NCBI GenBank assembly: GCA_036557705.1
Contig: DATBHB010000118.1
Span: 1-64,000 of the forward strand
Direction of reading: 5' to 3'
Source: VAZQ01 sp036557705
Lineage (GTDB): Bacteria > Pseudomonadota > Alphaproteobacteria > Rhizobiales > Xanthobacteraceae
DNA length: 64,000 nucleotides
The notes beneath the pieces were generated by a model that was given only the letters and a program-made list of their open reading frames with translations, made no database searches and was not told the origin of the DNA. A program made the position numbers and the translations under genes. Positions 35,191 to 44,486 of this stretch are shown here, piece after piece. How positions within the stretch are numbered: position 1 is the first letter of the stretch; each line of letters begins with the position of its first letter.

Positions 35191-36195
35191 TTATGCAAGT
35201 TTCATCATCTCCATCGCAGCTCGGCCCATAAAGCCGTACGGATTTCCAAGCGTCTCTTGGGTTTCGTAATGATTGTAGCCCTTGCCTGGCAACAGCTGGG
35301 CCGGCTTGCCCGCGGCTATGAGCGCCGCATGGAAGTCACGGGCTTGCCGCTGGAACTCAGGAGTCTCGAGGCTGCCATAGGTGAGCACGAGCGGCGTATG
35401 GACGCGCTCGATGTGGCGTTGGGCCGAAAGCGCCTCCTCCATTTCGTCGGTGAACTTCACGTAGGTTCCTCGTTTCGAGAGTCGCGGTGCTTTGAGGTCA
35501 TACATCCCGCTGCCGAGAAGCGCGCCTTTGAGAATCGTGAGCGGCAGGCCCTCTTTCGCCCAGTCGGTGATCACGACGCAGCCGGCGAGGTGGCCGCCCG
35601 AGGAATGCCCGCACAGATAAAGTTGCTCCGGGTCGCCGCCAAAGCTCGCAGCGTTCCGGTACACCCAGGCAACGGCGCGCCGGCACTGCGCGACCATGGG
35701 GAAAAGATCGCCTTTGGTTTCGAGCACATTGTTGAAGTCAACGGCGATGAAATGCGCGCCTGCGCGCACGAACGGTTCCGCCATGAATGCGGTCTGCGCC
35801 GAGCGGCCGCCGCGCCAGGCGCCGCCGTGAATGAAAATCAGCATCGGCGCGTTCGGGCGCCCGGTTTTGTGGATATCGACCTTCTCGATCTCGGCCGGGC
35901 CGTAGGCGACACGCTGCGGCTTTCCAATGATCGCCAGGACCTTCTCATTGTTGGCCTCACGCCGCTCTCGGATGTTGCCTGCATTGAAGGCATAGACCGA
36001 CTGATCGTAGGCGTCGTCCAGGTCCTGCTGGTCCATACCGAGCCAGACCGGCGGCCCCTTGATGCGTGCCGGCGGAATGGCGGGGCAACGCTGCGCGAGG
36101 GCCGGCTCGGCCACCATGGCCACCGTACCTGCCGCGGCCCCCGCGATGACCGTACGCCGGCTGATTGTGCTTCCGCGCGGAGCATGCTTGGTCAT
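35191..36195 (-). CDS. Tat-exported alpha/beta hydrolase (esterase)
   Basis: 334 residues. A twin-arginine signal is present (ISRRTVIAGAAAGTVAMV, residues 11-28) with a cut near EPALA. The hormone-sensitive-lipase/kynurenine-formamidase type motifs are HGGAW at 123-127 (oxyanion hole) and GHSSGG with Ser198; the histidine is probably in GYNHYETQ near the C-terminus. Tat export suggests folding before secretion. The substrate is unknown. No close partner; the amidohydrolase on the same strand is 345 bases upstream across a repeat. Confidence 0.86.
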   Translation of the reverse strand: MTKHAPRGSTISRRTVIAGAAAGTVAMVAEPALAQRCPAIPPARIKGPPVWLGMDQQDLDDAYDQSVYAFNAGNIRERREANNEKVLAIIGKPQRVAYGPAEIEKVDIHKTGRPNAPMLIFIHGGAWRGGRSAQTAFMAEPFVRAGAHFIAVDFNNVLETKGDLFPMVAQCRRAVAWVYRNAASFGGDPEQLYLCGHSSGGHLAGCVVITDWAKEGLPLTILKGALLGSGMYDLKAPRLSKRGTYVKFTDEMEEALSAQRHIERVHTPLVLTYGSLETPEFQRQARDFHAALIAAGKPAQLLPGKGYNHYETQETLGNPYGFMGRAAMEMMKLA

Positions 36196-36295
36196 TCTGT
36201 TCTCCCGTTCTTTGAATTAATTCCAGCTAGTGCGCGTTCCTGTGTCAGCTTGCACCAGGGAGTTGAATATCGCGACTCCCGTGCCGCAAGCGCCA

Positions 36296-36449
36296 CCTTT
36301 CTCCTTTGGGGAGAGGTCGCCCGCGCTTCAGCGCGGGCGGGTGAGGGGGCTGCGGCCTCTTTATTAGCCCGAACCCCCTCACCCCAACCCTCTCCCCTAT
36401 AGCGCGTCGAAGACGCGCGTAAACGCGCTGATGGGGGAGAGGGAGCGCA
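36296..36449. repeat. Large inverted-ended repeat (CTCTCCCC ... GGGGAGAGG type)
   Basis: A left arm CTCCTTTGGGGAGAGG, an internal hairpin CCCGCGCTTCAGCGCGGG, GTGAGGGGG with CCCCCTCACCCC, and a right arm GATGGGGGAGAGGGAG with a second internal hairpin AGACGCGCGTAAACGCGCTG. This composite palindrome occupies most of the 345-base gap 36196-36540; nothing else is seen there. Confidence 0.7.
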
Positions 36450-36540
36450 CCGAGTTCGCGGCACCACTGCACATCAAACCCAACGCTCACAACCGAATCC
36501 GACCGAAACATTGGCTGAGTACAGCTCGTCGGTTTCGACA

Positions 36541-37920
36541 TCACTTCTTTGCGCTCGCCATCAGCGACGCCTTGATCGCTTCCCTGTCGACCTCGTTTCC
36601 TGCGAGATACATCCTGGCGATGCGGCGCGTGTTGCCAATGTCCTCCAGAGGATTGGCGTCGAGCACAAGGAAGTCGGCACGCTTGCCGGCAGCTAAAATT
36701 CCCCTGTCCGTGAGGCCGAGATATTGCGCCGGAGCGCTCGTGGCTGCGACGATGACTTGCGCCGGCTTCATGCCGGCCTCGACCATCAGCTGAAGCTCCT
36801 TCTGCTCCGCATATCCGAAGAAATTATCCTCAAGTCCGGTATCGGGCCCGAGCATCACGCGCGCTCCCGCCGCGCTGAGCTTAGCCAGGCTGCGCTTGAG
36901 CACGGCGTATTCCGCTTGGCGGCGCGCCGTCAGCGCCGGATCGCGGCCGGTAAAGGAAGCGCGCATTCGGGTGATGACGTCCGCGGATACGGTGTCCTGC
37001 AGGAGCTGCGCGAGATACGGTTCTTCGAACCAGGCGGGAACGCCCGCATGGGTGCTTCGTTCGGGAGCCGCAAGGGTGGGCGTGAGATAAATGTTCTTCT
37101 TTACCATCAGCGCCACGAGGGCGTCGCTCATTTCCTGGTCGCGAACGAGATGCATGAAACCATCGATGCCCGCTTCGGCCAGCGCAACCGCATCCTCGTG
37201 GTAGAAGATGTGTGCCGCGACCTTGAGGCCGCGCGCGTGGGCTTCCTGGATGATGATGCGCGCCACAGGGATCGTAAGCCTGGGCGCGCGTCCGCCCCGG
37301 TCGTCGATCCAGATCTTGATGGCGTCCACTCCCCTCCCCGCCTGTTCGGCAACAGCGGCTTTCCCTTCCGCCTCCGTGGTGATCGCGTAGGCAAAGTGCG
37401 CATAGATCGGATTGCCGGGACCGGCATTGGGTGCTCCGATGCCGCGGCCGGCAAGGAGGAGGCGCGCGCCGCCGATGCGCCCGGCGGCTTGCTCGGCCCG
37501 AATCCGGAACATGACGTCGCCGGTCTCGATACCCTGCGACATGACGGTGGAGACGCCGAAATAGAGCGCGCGGTTGAGGTCATCGAGGATGGTCTCGCGC
37601 CTGAAATTTTCCGCCGAATAGGTGAGGCCCCGCTGGAAGCCCGGATGCACATGGGCGCTGATCAAGGCCGGCATGATCGTCTTGCCGGCAAACTCCACGC
37701 GTTTAGCTCCGGCAGGCGCCGCGATATCCTGCTTCTTGCCTATACGCGCGATCGTGCTGCCCTCGACCAGGATTCCCGCATCCTCAATGGCAGGGCTGCC
37801 ATCGCCAGGAATGACGCGCGCGCCTTCGAAGAGGACTGCTTGCGCGAATGCCGGCTCCGACTGGGCACTGAAGGCGGCGAGGAACCCCAGCAGGAGAGAT
37901 GCGATCGCGACGCGAACCAT
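36541..37920 (-). CDS. Exported amidohydrolase family protein
   Basis: 459 residues with a signal peptide ending EPAFA|QAV. It has the metal-dependent amidohydrolase barrel: HxH at His90/His92 (SAHVHPGF), a possible lysine ligand in IKIWIDD, later histidines in VAAHIFYHEDA and GFMHLV, and aspartate in MLGPDTG. The C-terminal composite domain returns in ILAAGKRADFLVLDANPLEDI. The imidazolonepropionase/prolidase-like subgroup is likely. The substrate is unknown; export to the periplasm suggests scavenging of an external amide, lactone or peptide. Confidence 0.88.
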   Translation of the reverse strand: MVRVAIASLLLGFLAAFSAQSEPAFAQAVLFEGARVIPGDGSPAIEDAGILVEGSTIARIGKKQDIAAPAGAKRVEFAGKTIMPALISAHVHPGFQRGLTYSAENFRRETILDDLNRALYFGVSTVMSQGIETGDVMFRIRAEQAAGRIGGARLLLAGRGIGAPNAGPGNPIYAHFAYAITTEAEGKAAVAEQAGRGVDAIKIWIDDRGGRAPRLTIPVARIIIQEAHARGLKVAAHIFYHEDAVALAEAGIDGFMHLVRDQEMSDALVALMVKKNIYLTPTLAAPERSTHAGVPAWFEEPYLAQLLQDTVSADVITRMRASFTGRDPALTARRQAEYAVLKRSLAKLSAAGARVMLGPDTGLEDNFFGYAEQKELQLMVEAGMKPAQVIVAATSAPAQYLGLTDRGILAAGKRADFLVLDANPLEDIGNTRRIARMYLAGNEVDREAIKASLMASAKK

Positions 37921-37996
37921 GATGTGTCCTCCTTAGGGAGTTTCGATTGGAACGACTTTGGCATTCCATTATCCGGAAGTCAGCAACATCTTCGAC

Positions 37997-38053
37997 CCGT
38001 CATCCTGCGAGAATGCGGCTAAAGCGCCGCATTCTCGCGCCTCAGGATGACGG
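37997..38053. repeat. 57-bp palindromic repeat
   Basis: CCGTCATCCTG at the left and CAGGATGACGG at the right are perfect inverted ends; inside, AGAATGCGGC and GCCGCATTCT form a second stem around TAAAGC. It lies just upstream of the amidohydrolase gene start. Confidence 0.8.
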
Positions 38054-38173
38054 CATCGCAGCCGCAGTGGTGGGAAAAAGATTCGATTACACGATGGTTA
38101 TAGTATAAAAGCCCGCAGCCGCCTTCGACAATCGGTTGCATGCGCCTAATGTACCGAACGGGCTCAGATCGGG

Positions 38174-39118
38174 CTATATTCTCCCGGGAAAATGAGTTTT
38201 TAAGATCGCCAAAAACTTGTCGGCGAGACGCCCAAAGCCTGTAGGGTATGGATGAAGCTCATTCGCCCAACCGCCAGGAGGTGCATTGTCAGGCGCAATC
38301 GTTTTTCTGGTATCGACCAGGTGAAAGTTGTTCTTGGCATCAGACGCTAGACCGTTCAGCATACCGTAAAATCTATCAATCATGTCTGCTACGACCGATT
38401 GTGCATCCGAATTATTATAATAGGCAAAATTGAAGCTTGGCTGCAGCCATGGGCCAAAAACTGCTGCGGCGGGGACTCCATTCGGCAACGCATAGTCATA
38501 GCAATGGCCGAAAATCGGAGCGCCCGGAGCAAACAGGTCGCGCAAAGCAAACAAGTCGGAATAAGAGGCGCTGACCAGGTCCAGCACGCCCTGTAGCCGA
38601 CCGCTTGCAGTTTTCACTCCTCCCCCGTAGGTCAAATAAATCGCGAACTGGTCGCCAACAATGTCGTCACCCCCCATGGAAACCAGAATTGCGTCTATTT
38701 TCCCATTGGTCCAGTTTGCCTGGTCGAGCCAGTCGTTGACCATTGTTGACTGGTTTTCCCAATTCAGCACGGCTGTGGATGCTTGACCGTGTTCGGCTCG
38801 ACTTAGAATATTCGGATGAGGAGTTCCTTTCGCCCCGAGCTGCGATTTTGCAACGATGCCAAAGTTGGAAAGCGGAATCGGAATATTGCCGTCCAGCGGG
38901 TATTCGAACCACGAATCGCCAATCGCGTGAAGATTCAGCGGTTCCGGACCGGCGAGTTTCCTTGTTTCCCTGTGTTTCTTGTAGCGTGCGACCTTAAGCT
39001 GGTGTTCGCGGGTGCGCCGCTCCATTTCAGCTTGGCGGGCTTCCTTATTTGCTTCGCGCGACTGCCACTCTAGCTGCAGCCTTTGCGCTCTCCCATACCT
39101 TCCAGTGAACTGGTTCAT
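38174..39118 (-). CDS. SGNH/GDSL-type hydrolase
   Basis: 314 residues. After a basic helical N-terminus (residues 1-55, many Arg/Lys/Gln) the SGNH fold begins at AIGDSWFEYP with Ser69 in block I. Block III appears as SMGGDDIVGD with Asp where Asn is usual, and block V is ELHPYPTGF with the catalytic His289. Family members are esterases or deacetylases of lipids or polysaccharides. No signal peptide is visible. Its ATG is 8 bases after the stop of the tyrosinase gene, so the two form an operon. Base composition here is visibly less GC-rich than in neighbouring genes, hinting at transfer. Confidence 0.75.
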   Translation of the reverse strand: MNQFTGRYGRAQRLQLEWQSREANKEARQAEMERRTREHQLKVARYKKHRETRKLAGPEPLNLHAIGDSWFEYPLDGNIPIPLSNFGIVAKSQLGAKGTPHPNILSRAEHGQASTAVLNWENQSTMVNDWLDQANWTNGKIDAILVSMGGDDIVGDQFAIYLTYGGGVKTASGRLQGVLDLVSASYSDLFALRDLFAPGAPIFGHCYDYALPNGVPAAAVFGPWLQPSFNFAYYNNSDAQSVVADMIDRFYGMLNGLASDAKNNFHLVDTRKTIAPDNAPPGGWANELHPYPTGFGRLADKFLAILKTHFPGRI

Positions 39119-39126
39119 TTTCCCCC

Positions 39127-40653
39127 CTATTGTAGTGGCCCGCTGGTGCTTGTTTCCACGAGTTCGACCTTGCCGAGCCTAAGCTCCGCGCCGGCAAGCG
39201 AGCCGGTGATCTCCATGGTGGTGAGCCGCAGTTGGTCGGGCCATCGCCCCTCACGTTGAAGTTCAGTCAACAACCGGGTCACGTCGAAGGAGAGCACGTT
39301 AGGCGGGCCGCTCGGCGCATGCGCGGCATGCAAATCAGTCGGACCCGGCAAAATCGAGAAGGTCGAAAGTACCCCAACTTCATATTTTCGCAGCGCTTCA
39401 CCTTTGGCATCGGCTGGTGCGTTAAGGTATAGGGCGATGTTGGCGACGGCACGGCGGTCGAGTGTGACGTTGGATATTTCGAGCTTGACGCGTCGATTCC
39501 CGGCGGCGGTAAGTGAATTGACTGCGAAGGTCCCCATTGCTGGGGCTGCCGTCAGGGAGTTCGTTTGTAATCCTGTATGCAATGAAACATTTTCGGCTAC
39601 AGCGAGCGTATGCCGGGGACGGGATTCGAGGTTTAGAGCTTGCATCGCGGCCACGGGTCCCGAGGGGGGCGCCGGGACGTCGTGGTAAAGGTACCCCGGC
39701 CAATCCTTGATCTGCTGCGTGTTCAGAGCGTCATTGTTGGTCGCTTTGACCAACACTCCGTTTTCGTCGAAGAAGCTGTGCGTGTTGTTGAGCCATGCGC
39801 CGCCTGGCGGCTTGAAACCGGTTTTGAGCGCACCTTCCCAGATGCGATCGATCTCACAATGGTGAAGCCAAAAAACTGGATCCCTGGGGGACTGAAAGAG
39901 GCTGGCCATATCGCGATTACCGTCGCCAACGAAGTTGTGCACGACTCCGTGGGGAGTTCCCTCGACTGCGCGCGTGAATACAGGAAATGCAGGATCGCTC
40001 CAAAATTTTCCGTCGAAGAAGCTGGGGGACATGGGATCGCCCTGGTTAGAGGCAGGCGATCTGTCATGGCGCAGGGGCGACCCGGCCACGTCAAATCCTG
40101 GAGGCAGGACTTGGCTGGCCTTCGCGTCCATATAGCCCCAATAGGGGAGCGTGAACTCGTCGTCTCCGGAAAGTTTCCGCACGATGCGTTCGAAAAAAAA
40201 CAGATAAAGCCGGTGCCAAGGCATAAAATCGAGCGCAATTGTGCTGCTGTTTGAATGAGGGCACTTCCCCCATGTCGCCTCGGCTTGGCTTCGCTTGACA
40301 TTGCCGGTGCCGGGTGGCCCAAAGAATGAATCCAGCTCAGCAATCTGGTCTCTTTCCAGTCTCGCCCAATCGATGCCGCCGTCCGGCAATACGAGACTGT
40401 CCCCATCATCGGGGTACCAGTGCATCTTGTACTGGTAGGTCCATCCCAGGGGATCAGTCGCGTCCTGACGCGATCGATCGTGCATAACTGCGACGGCTTT
40501 GGCGTACGAGGCAAGCGCCTTTCTCCCCTCAACCGAGAAGGCGGAGTAGCGGGTTTTTGGATCCGTTGCACTTACAGGCCATACATTAGCAAGAGAAAGG
40601 GCGCCGACCGCAGCCGACCCTTGAAGAAGCGTACGACGACAAATGGTGATCAT
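39127..40653 (-). CDS. Tyrosinase family copper protein (plant PPO-like)
   Basis: 508 residues with a twin-arginine-like leader (CRRTLLQGSAAVGALSLA). Both copper sites are intact: CuA His78 (YKMHWY), His133 (KCPHSN) and His147 (MPWHRLY); CuB His235 and His239 (TPHGVVHNFVG) and His264 or 265 (FWLHHCEIDRIW). The phrasing resembles plant polyphenol oxidases, and a C-terminal beta domain (about 385-500, KLEISNVTLDRRAVANIALYL) may shield the site as in PPO. It oxidises phenols to quinones. It is first in an operon with the SGNH hydrolase and divergent from the sedolisin gene. Confidence 0.92.
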   Translation of the reverse strand: MITICRRTLLQGSAAVGALSLANVWPVSATDPKTRYSAFSVEGRKALASYAKAVAVMHDRSRQDATDPLGWTYQYKMHWYPDDGDSLVLPDGGIDWARLERDQIAELDSFFGPPGTGNVKRSQAEATWGKCPHSNSSTIALDFMPWHRLYLFFFERIVRKLSGDDEFTLPYWGYMDAKASQVLPPGFDVAGSPLRHDRSPASNQGDPMSPSFFDGKFWSDPAFPVFTRAVEGTPHGVVHNFVGDGNRDMASLFQSPRDPVFWLHHCEIDRIWEGALKTGFKPPGGAWLNNTHSFFDENGVLVKATNNDALNTQQIKDWPGYLYHDVPAPPSGPVAAMQALNLESRPRHTLAVAENVSLHTGLQTNSLTAAPAMGTFAVNSLTAAGNRRVKLEISNVTLDRRAVANIALYLNAPADAKGEALRKYEVGVLSTFSILPGPTDLHAAHAPSGPPNVLSFDVTRLLTELQREGRWPDQLRLTTMEITGSLAGAELRLGKVELVETSTSGPLQ

Positions 40654-41031
40654 CAGACTTCCTCTCTGTCATCTCGCATATTTCTACCCCGCCGTCCGGA
40701 CATTCGGCGCCCTTCCTGACAGATGTTGCGTCCCTGTGCCTATTTCGGGCGAGCAGCAGCGCCGTTTACATCTCGAACTCCTTTGTCGCCTGCGCACTGT
40801 GAACCGGTTCCGCGAAATCGCAATTTTTTGCCAATTCCGTCGCGAGACCAGGTATTGGAAAAGCCGTGTAATTGAGGGCAAGCCGCAAAAAATCTTCTTG
40901 CTCTCGGAACCGACCAGCCGTGTGAGTGAACCAACGGGAGCCGATCGTTTGCATGCTGACTTGTTACGGAACTTGACGTGGCCAGCTCGCAACACAAAGA
41001 AGCTTCCTTCTACTCGCAAGGAGAAACGGCG
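40654..41031. other. Divergent promoter region, tyrosinase / sedolisin
   Basis: 378 bases between the tyrosinase start (minus) and the S53 protease start (plus). It should hold both promoters. No clear operator, terminator or small gene was seen; a TTGACG near 40972 is a weak -35 candidate for the protease. Confidence 0.35.
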
Positions 41032-42669
41032 ATGAACGAACGCAAGGTGTTCAAGAACAGCGTCACGGAATTGCCGGCGGAGCCCGGACCGACCCCTCAT
41101 GGCCTGATGGTCGCGCAGGCAAAGCCGGAAAACCGCAATGAAAAAATGGACCTCCTCTTCTCGCTCGCGATGCCGGCAATGGACGAGCTGGAAAAGCGTG
41201 TCGCCGCCGGCGAAGTAGTCCCGCAGAGCGACCTGAACCAGAAATACTCGCCGAAAAAAGCCGACGTTGACGCATTGAAGACGTGGCTGACTACGCAGGG
41301 CTTCCACGTCACCGGCGAAAGCCCGGACGGCTCGGGGATTTATGCCAGCGCCACAGTGGGCCAGATCGAGCAGAGCCTGGCGGTCAAAATGGTGCGCGTG
41401 ACGAAGAACGGAATTACCTATACGGCTGCGCAGAACGCGCCGAGCCTTCCGACCGCGGTCGGCGAGCCGGTTCACGCCATCCTCGGGCTGCAGCCGTTTC
41501 GACACGCTCACAAGCATCGAGCGCGTCCTGCCATCACGCAAAACCGTGGCTCCCTGGGTCCGAACGGCTTGCCCGTTCCGAATGTTGCGAACACGCCGCC
41601 GTACCTGGTCTCGGAAATACTCAAGGCCTACAATGCCGGATCGCTCGGCGTCACCGGCAAAGGCCAAACCATCGCGATCCTGATCGACACCTTTCCGCAT
41701 GACGACGATCTGGTTGCGTTCTGGAAAGCCAATGGGATTCCGGTCGATCTGAACAGAATCCAACGCGTTCAGGTGGGAACCGGCCGGCTGCCGCCTCGTG
41801 AAGGCGAAGAAACGCTCGACGCGTCGTGGGCAAGCGGGATTGCTCCGGGGGCGAAGGTCAAGATCTACGCCAGCGGATCGCTCGCGTTTGCCGCTCTCAA
41901 CCGGGCTCTCGATCGCATCATCCAGGACGCCGCAAACGACCCGACTTTGAAGCAGGTTTCGGTAAGCCTCGGGCTCGGCGAGACGTTTATGGCGCCTGAT
42001 GATGTCACGACTCAGCACCAGCGCTTTCTTAAGCTTGCAGCCGCGGGAGTAAACGTATTCGTTTCAAGCGGAGATGCTGGATCCAATCCCGACGGCTCCG
42101 GACAGAATTCGGGCGGCCCGCTTCAGGCCGAGTACGCAGCTTCCGATCCTGCCGTGGTCGGTGTCGGCGGGACCAGCCTCAAATTGGCCGTTGCCGGCGG
42201 ATCGGTAGCCGAGGAGGACGCCTGGATCGGTAGCGGCGGAGGCGACAGCAGTATCTTTCCTCGCCCGATTTGGCAGAAGGGTACCGGGGTTCCGCCGGAG
42301 AACCATAGGTCCGTTCCCGACGTGAGCAGCGTGGCTGCTCCGGAAACCGGTGCCTTCCTCGTATTCCAGGGACACCCGTTCGGAGTCCTCGGCGGGACGA
42401 GTTGGAGTGCACCGACGTGGGCCGGATTCTGCGCCCTGATCAATGAGGCCAGGCAGAACGCCGGGCTCCCGGCGCTTTCGTTTCTGAATCCGAAAATCTA
42501 TCCTCTGGTCGGCACCCGTTGCTTCCGAGACATCGCTACCGGCAGCAACGGTCAGTACAGCGCCGGGCCAGGGCATGATCGTGTCACCGGCCTCGGGGTT
42601 CCGAATGTCGCTCAGCTGATTACTGCTCTGACCGGGGCAGACAAGCCCGCCGTAGTCGCAGCAGCTTGA
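41032..42669 (+). CDS. S53 family serine-carboxyl peptidase (sedolisin/kumamolisin-like)
   Basis: 545 residues. A pro-kumamolisin activation domain spans about 15-165, followed by the catalytic domain. The Ser-Glu-Asp triad is visible: Glu259 and Asp263 (EGEETLDASW), the oxyanion Asp in SSGDAGS, and the nucleophile in GGTSWSAPTW. The C-terminal calcium site is DIATGSNGQY with GPGHDRVTGLG. Sedolisins are acid-active endopeptidases that mature by self-cleavage. There is no standard signal peptide at the N-terminus (MNERKVFKNS), as in several bacterial sedolisins. AAGGAG stands before the ATG. Confidence 0.93.
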   Translation: MNERKVFKNSVTELPAEPGPTPHGLMVAQAKPENRNEKMDLLFSLAMPAMDELEKRVAAGEVVPQSDLNQKYSPKKADVDALKTWLTTQGFHVTGESPDGSGIYASATVGQIEQSLAVKMVRVTKNGITYTAAQNAPSLPTAVGEPVHAILGLQPFRHAHKHRARPAITQNRGSLGPNGLPVPNVANTPPYLVSEILKAYNAGSLGVTGKGQTIAILIDTFPHDDDLVAFWKANGIPVDLNRIQRVQVGTGRLPPREGEETLDASWASGIAPGAKVKIYASGSLAFAALNRALDRIIQDAANDPTLKQVSVSLGLGETFMAPDDVTTQHQRFLKLAAAGVNVFVSSGDAGSNPDGSGQNSGGPLQAEYAASDPAVVGVGGTSLKLAVAGGSVAEEDAWIGSGGGDSSIFPRPIWQKGTGVPPENHRSVPDVSSVAAPETGAFLVFQGHPFGVLGGTSWSAPTWAGFCALINEARQNAGLPALSFLNPKIYPLVGTRCFRDIATGSNGQYSAGPGHDRVTGLGVPNVAQLITALTGADKPAVVAAA

Positions 42670-42827
42670 GCCCGAAACAGCAACTCGGCCTCCAACCTTG
42701 TGGTTTACTCGGCTGGGGGCCGACCAGGCAGATCGCTGTTTTCTATGGATGCGCTGAAGCGCTTCATAACCAGATCGCCATGGCGCGGCAACCGGCAGCG
42801 GGGAGCGCGCGAGACGTGCCGTACTAA

Positions 42828-44486
42828 CTAACCCAAATTGAGGTCCTTGAAAAAGTCGTTGCCTTTGTCGTCGATCACGATGAAGGCGGGGAAATTCTCG
42901 ACCTCGATTCGCCAGATCGCCTCCATGCCAAGTTCTGGATATTCCAACACCTCGACCTTTCTGATGCAGTGCTCGGCGAGATTGGCCGCGGAGCCGCCGA
43001 TCGACGCGAGATAGAAGCCACCGTATTTTTTGCAGGCCTCGCGCACCGCACTCGAGCGGTTACCCTTGGCAAGCATCACCATGGAGCCGCCGGCGGCCTG
43101 GAAATCAGCCACGAAGGAATCCATTCGCCCCGCTGTTGTCGGGCCGAACGAGCCCGACGCGTAACCCGCGGGCGTCTTCGCCGGGCCGGCGTAATAGACC
43201 GGGTGATCCTTGAAATAAGCGGGCAGGCCGCGGCCCTGCTCTAGCCGTTCGCGCAGCTTGGAATGTGCGAGATCGCGGGCCACGATCATCGGGCCGGTGA
43301 GCGAGAGCCGGGTCTTGATCGGATACCTTGTGAGCTGCGCCAGAATCTCCTGCATCGGCCGCCTGAGATCGATCGGGATCGCCTCGCTGCCGAGCGCCGC
43401 GGCATCGATTTCGGGCAGGTATTTTGCCGGATTGTGCTCCAGCTCTTCGAGAAACACGCCCTCCTTCGTGATCTTGCCCAATGCCTGGCGATCGGCCGAG
43501 CAGGACACTCCAAGTCCAATCGGCAGCGAAGCGCCGTGCCGCGGCAGCCTGATCACGCGCACATCATGACAGAAATACTTGCCGCCGAACTGGGCGCCGA
43601 CGCCGAGCGACTGCGTGAGCTTGTGCACCTCCTTCTCCATTTCGAGATCGCGGAACGCGTGGCCAGCCTCGGAGCCATGGGCCGGCAGGTCGTCGTAATA
43701 ACGCGTCGAGGCGAGCTTGACGGTCTTCATGGTCAGCTCAGCCGAGGTGCCGCCGATGACGATTGCCAAATGATAAGGCGGGCAGGCAGCAGTCCCCAGC
43801 GTGAGGATCTTCTCCTTGAGAAAAGCGATCATGCGGTCGTGAGTGAGAATTGATGGCGTTGCCTGGTAGAGGAATGATTTGTTGGCCGAGCCGCCGCCTT
43901 TGGCAATGAACAGGAATTTGTAGCGGGTCTCGCTCTCCCCCTGCCCTTCCGCATAAATTTCCACCTGCGCCGGCATGTTCGTGCTGGTGTTCTTTTCTTC
44001 GAACATCGAGAGCGGAGCGAGCTGCGAATAGCGCAGATTGCGCTTGAGATAGGCGTCGCGCGCGCCCTCGGCGAGTGCCGCCTCGTCGTCCCCGTCGGTG
44101 AATACGAGCCGTCCCTTGCGGCCCATGATAATGGCGGTGCCTGTGTCCTGACACATCGGCAATACTCCGCCGGCCGCGATATTCGCGTTCTTGAGGAAAT
44201 CGTAGGCGACGAACTTGTCGTTTGCGCTTGCCTCGGGATCGTCGAGGATCGCGCGCAGCTGCTGCAGGTGCCCTGGCCGCAGCAGATGGTTGATGTCGAT
44301 GAACGCTGCTTCCGCAAGCGCGCGCAGCGCCTCGCGCTCGACGATCAGCAGGTCATGCCCGATCGCCTTCTCGATCCGCAATCCGTCGGCCGTAAGCTTG
44401 CGATAGGGCGCCCGGTCCGGGCCGGTGGGGAACAGCGGCGCGTGCCGATAGGGCGGCGTTGTCGGGCGGGTCACGGCTATGTTCAT
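42828..44486 (-). CDS. fumA: Fumarate hydratase class I
   Basis: 552 residues, the length of the homodimeric iron-sulfur fumarases. It interconverts fumarate and malate in the TCA cycle. The alpha domain carries PMCQDTGTAIIMG (first cluster cysteine), then TAACPPYHLAIVIGGTSAE and GVSCSADRQ with the other two [4Fe-4S] ligands. The beta domain has KTPAGYASGSFGPTTAGRMD and ends in GNDFFKDLNLG. It overlaps the end of the GST gene by four bases (ATGA), implying coupled translation. The symbol reflects the class, not a proven orthologue of E. coli fumA versus fumB. Confidence 0.94.
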   Translation of the reverse strand: MNIAVTRPTTPPYRHAPLFPTGPDRAPYRKLTADGLRIEKAIGHDLLIVEREALRALAEAAFIDINHLLRPGHLQQLRAILDDPEASANDKFVAYDFLKNANIAAGGVLPMCQDTGTAIIMGRKGRLVFTDGDDEAALAEGARDAYLKRNLRYSQLAPLSMFEEKNTSTNMPAQVEIYAEGQGESETRYKFLFIAKGGGSANKSFLYQATPSILTHDRMIAFLKEKILTLGTAACPPYHLAIVIGGTSAELTMKTVKLASTRYYDDLPAHGSEAGHAFRDLEMEKEVHKLTQSLGVGAQFGGKYFCHDVRVIRLPRHGASLPIGLGVSCSADRQALGKITKEGVFLEELEHNPAKYLPEIDAAALGSEAIPIDLRRPMQEILAQLTRYPIKTRLSLTGPMIVARDLAHSKLRERLEQGRGLPAYFKDHPVYYAGPAKTPAGYASGSFGPTTAGRMDSFVADFQAAGGSMVMLAKGNRSSAVREACKKYGGFYLASIGGSAANLAEHCIRKVEVLEYPELGMEAIWRIEVENFPAFIVIDDKGNDFFKDLNLG

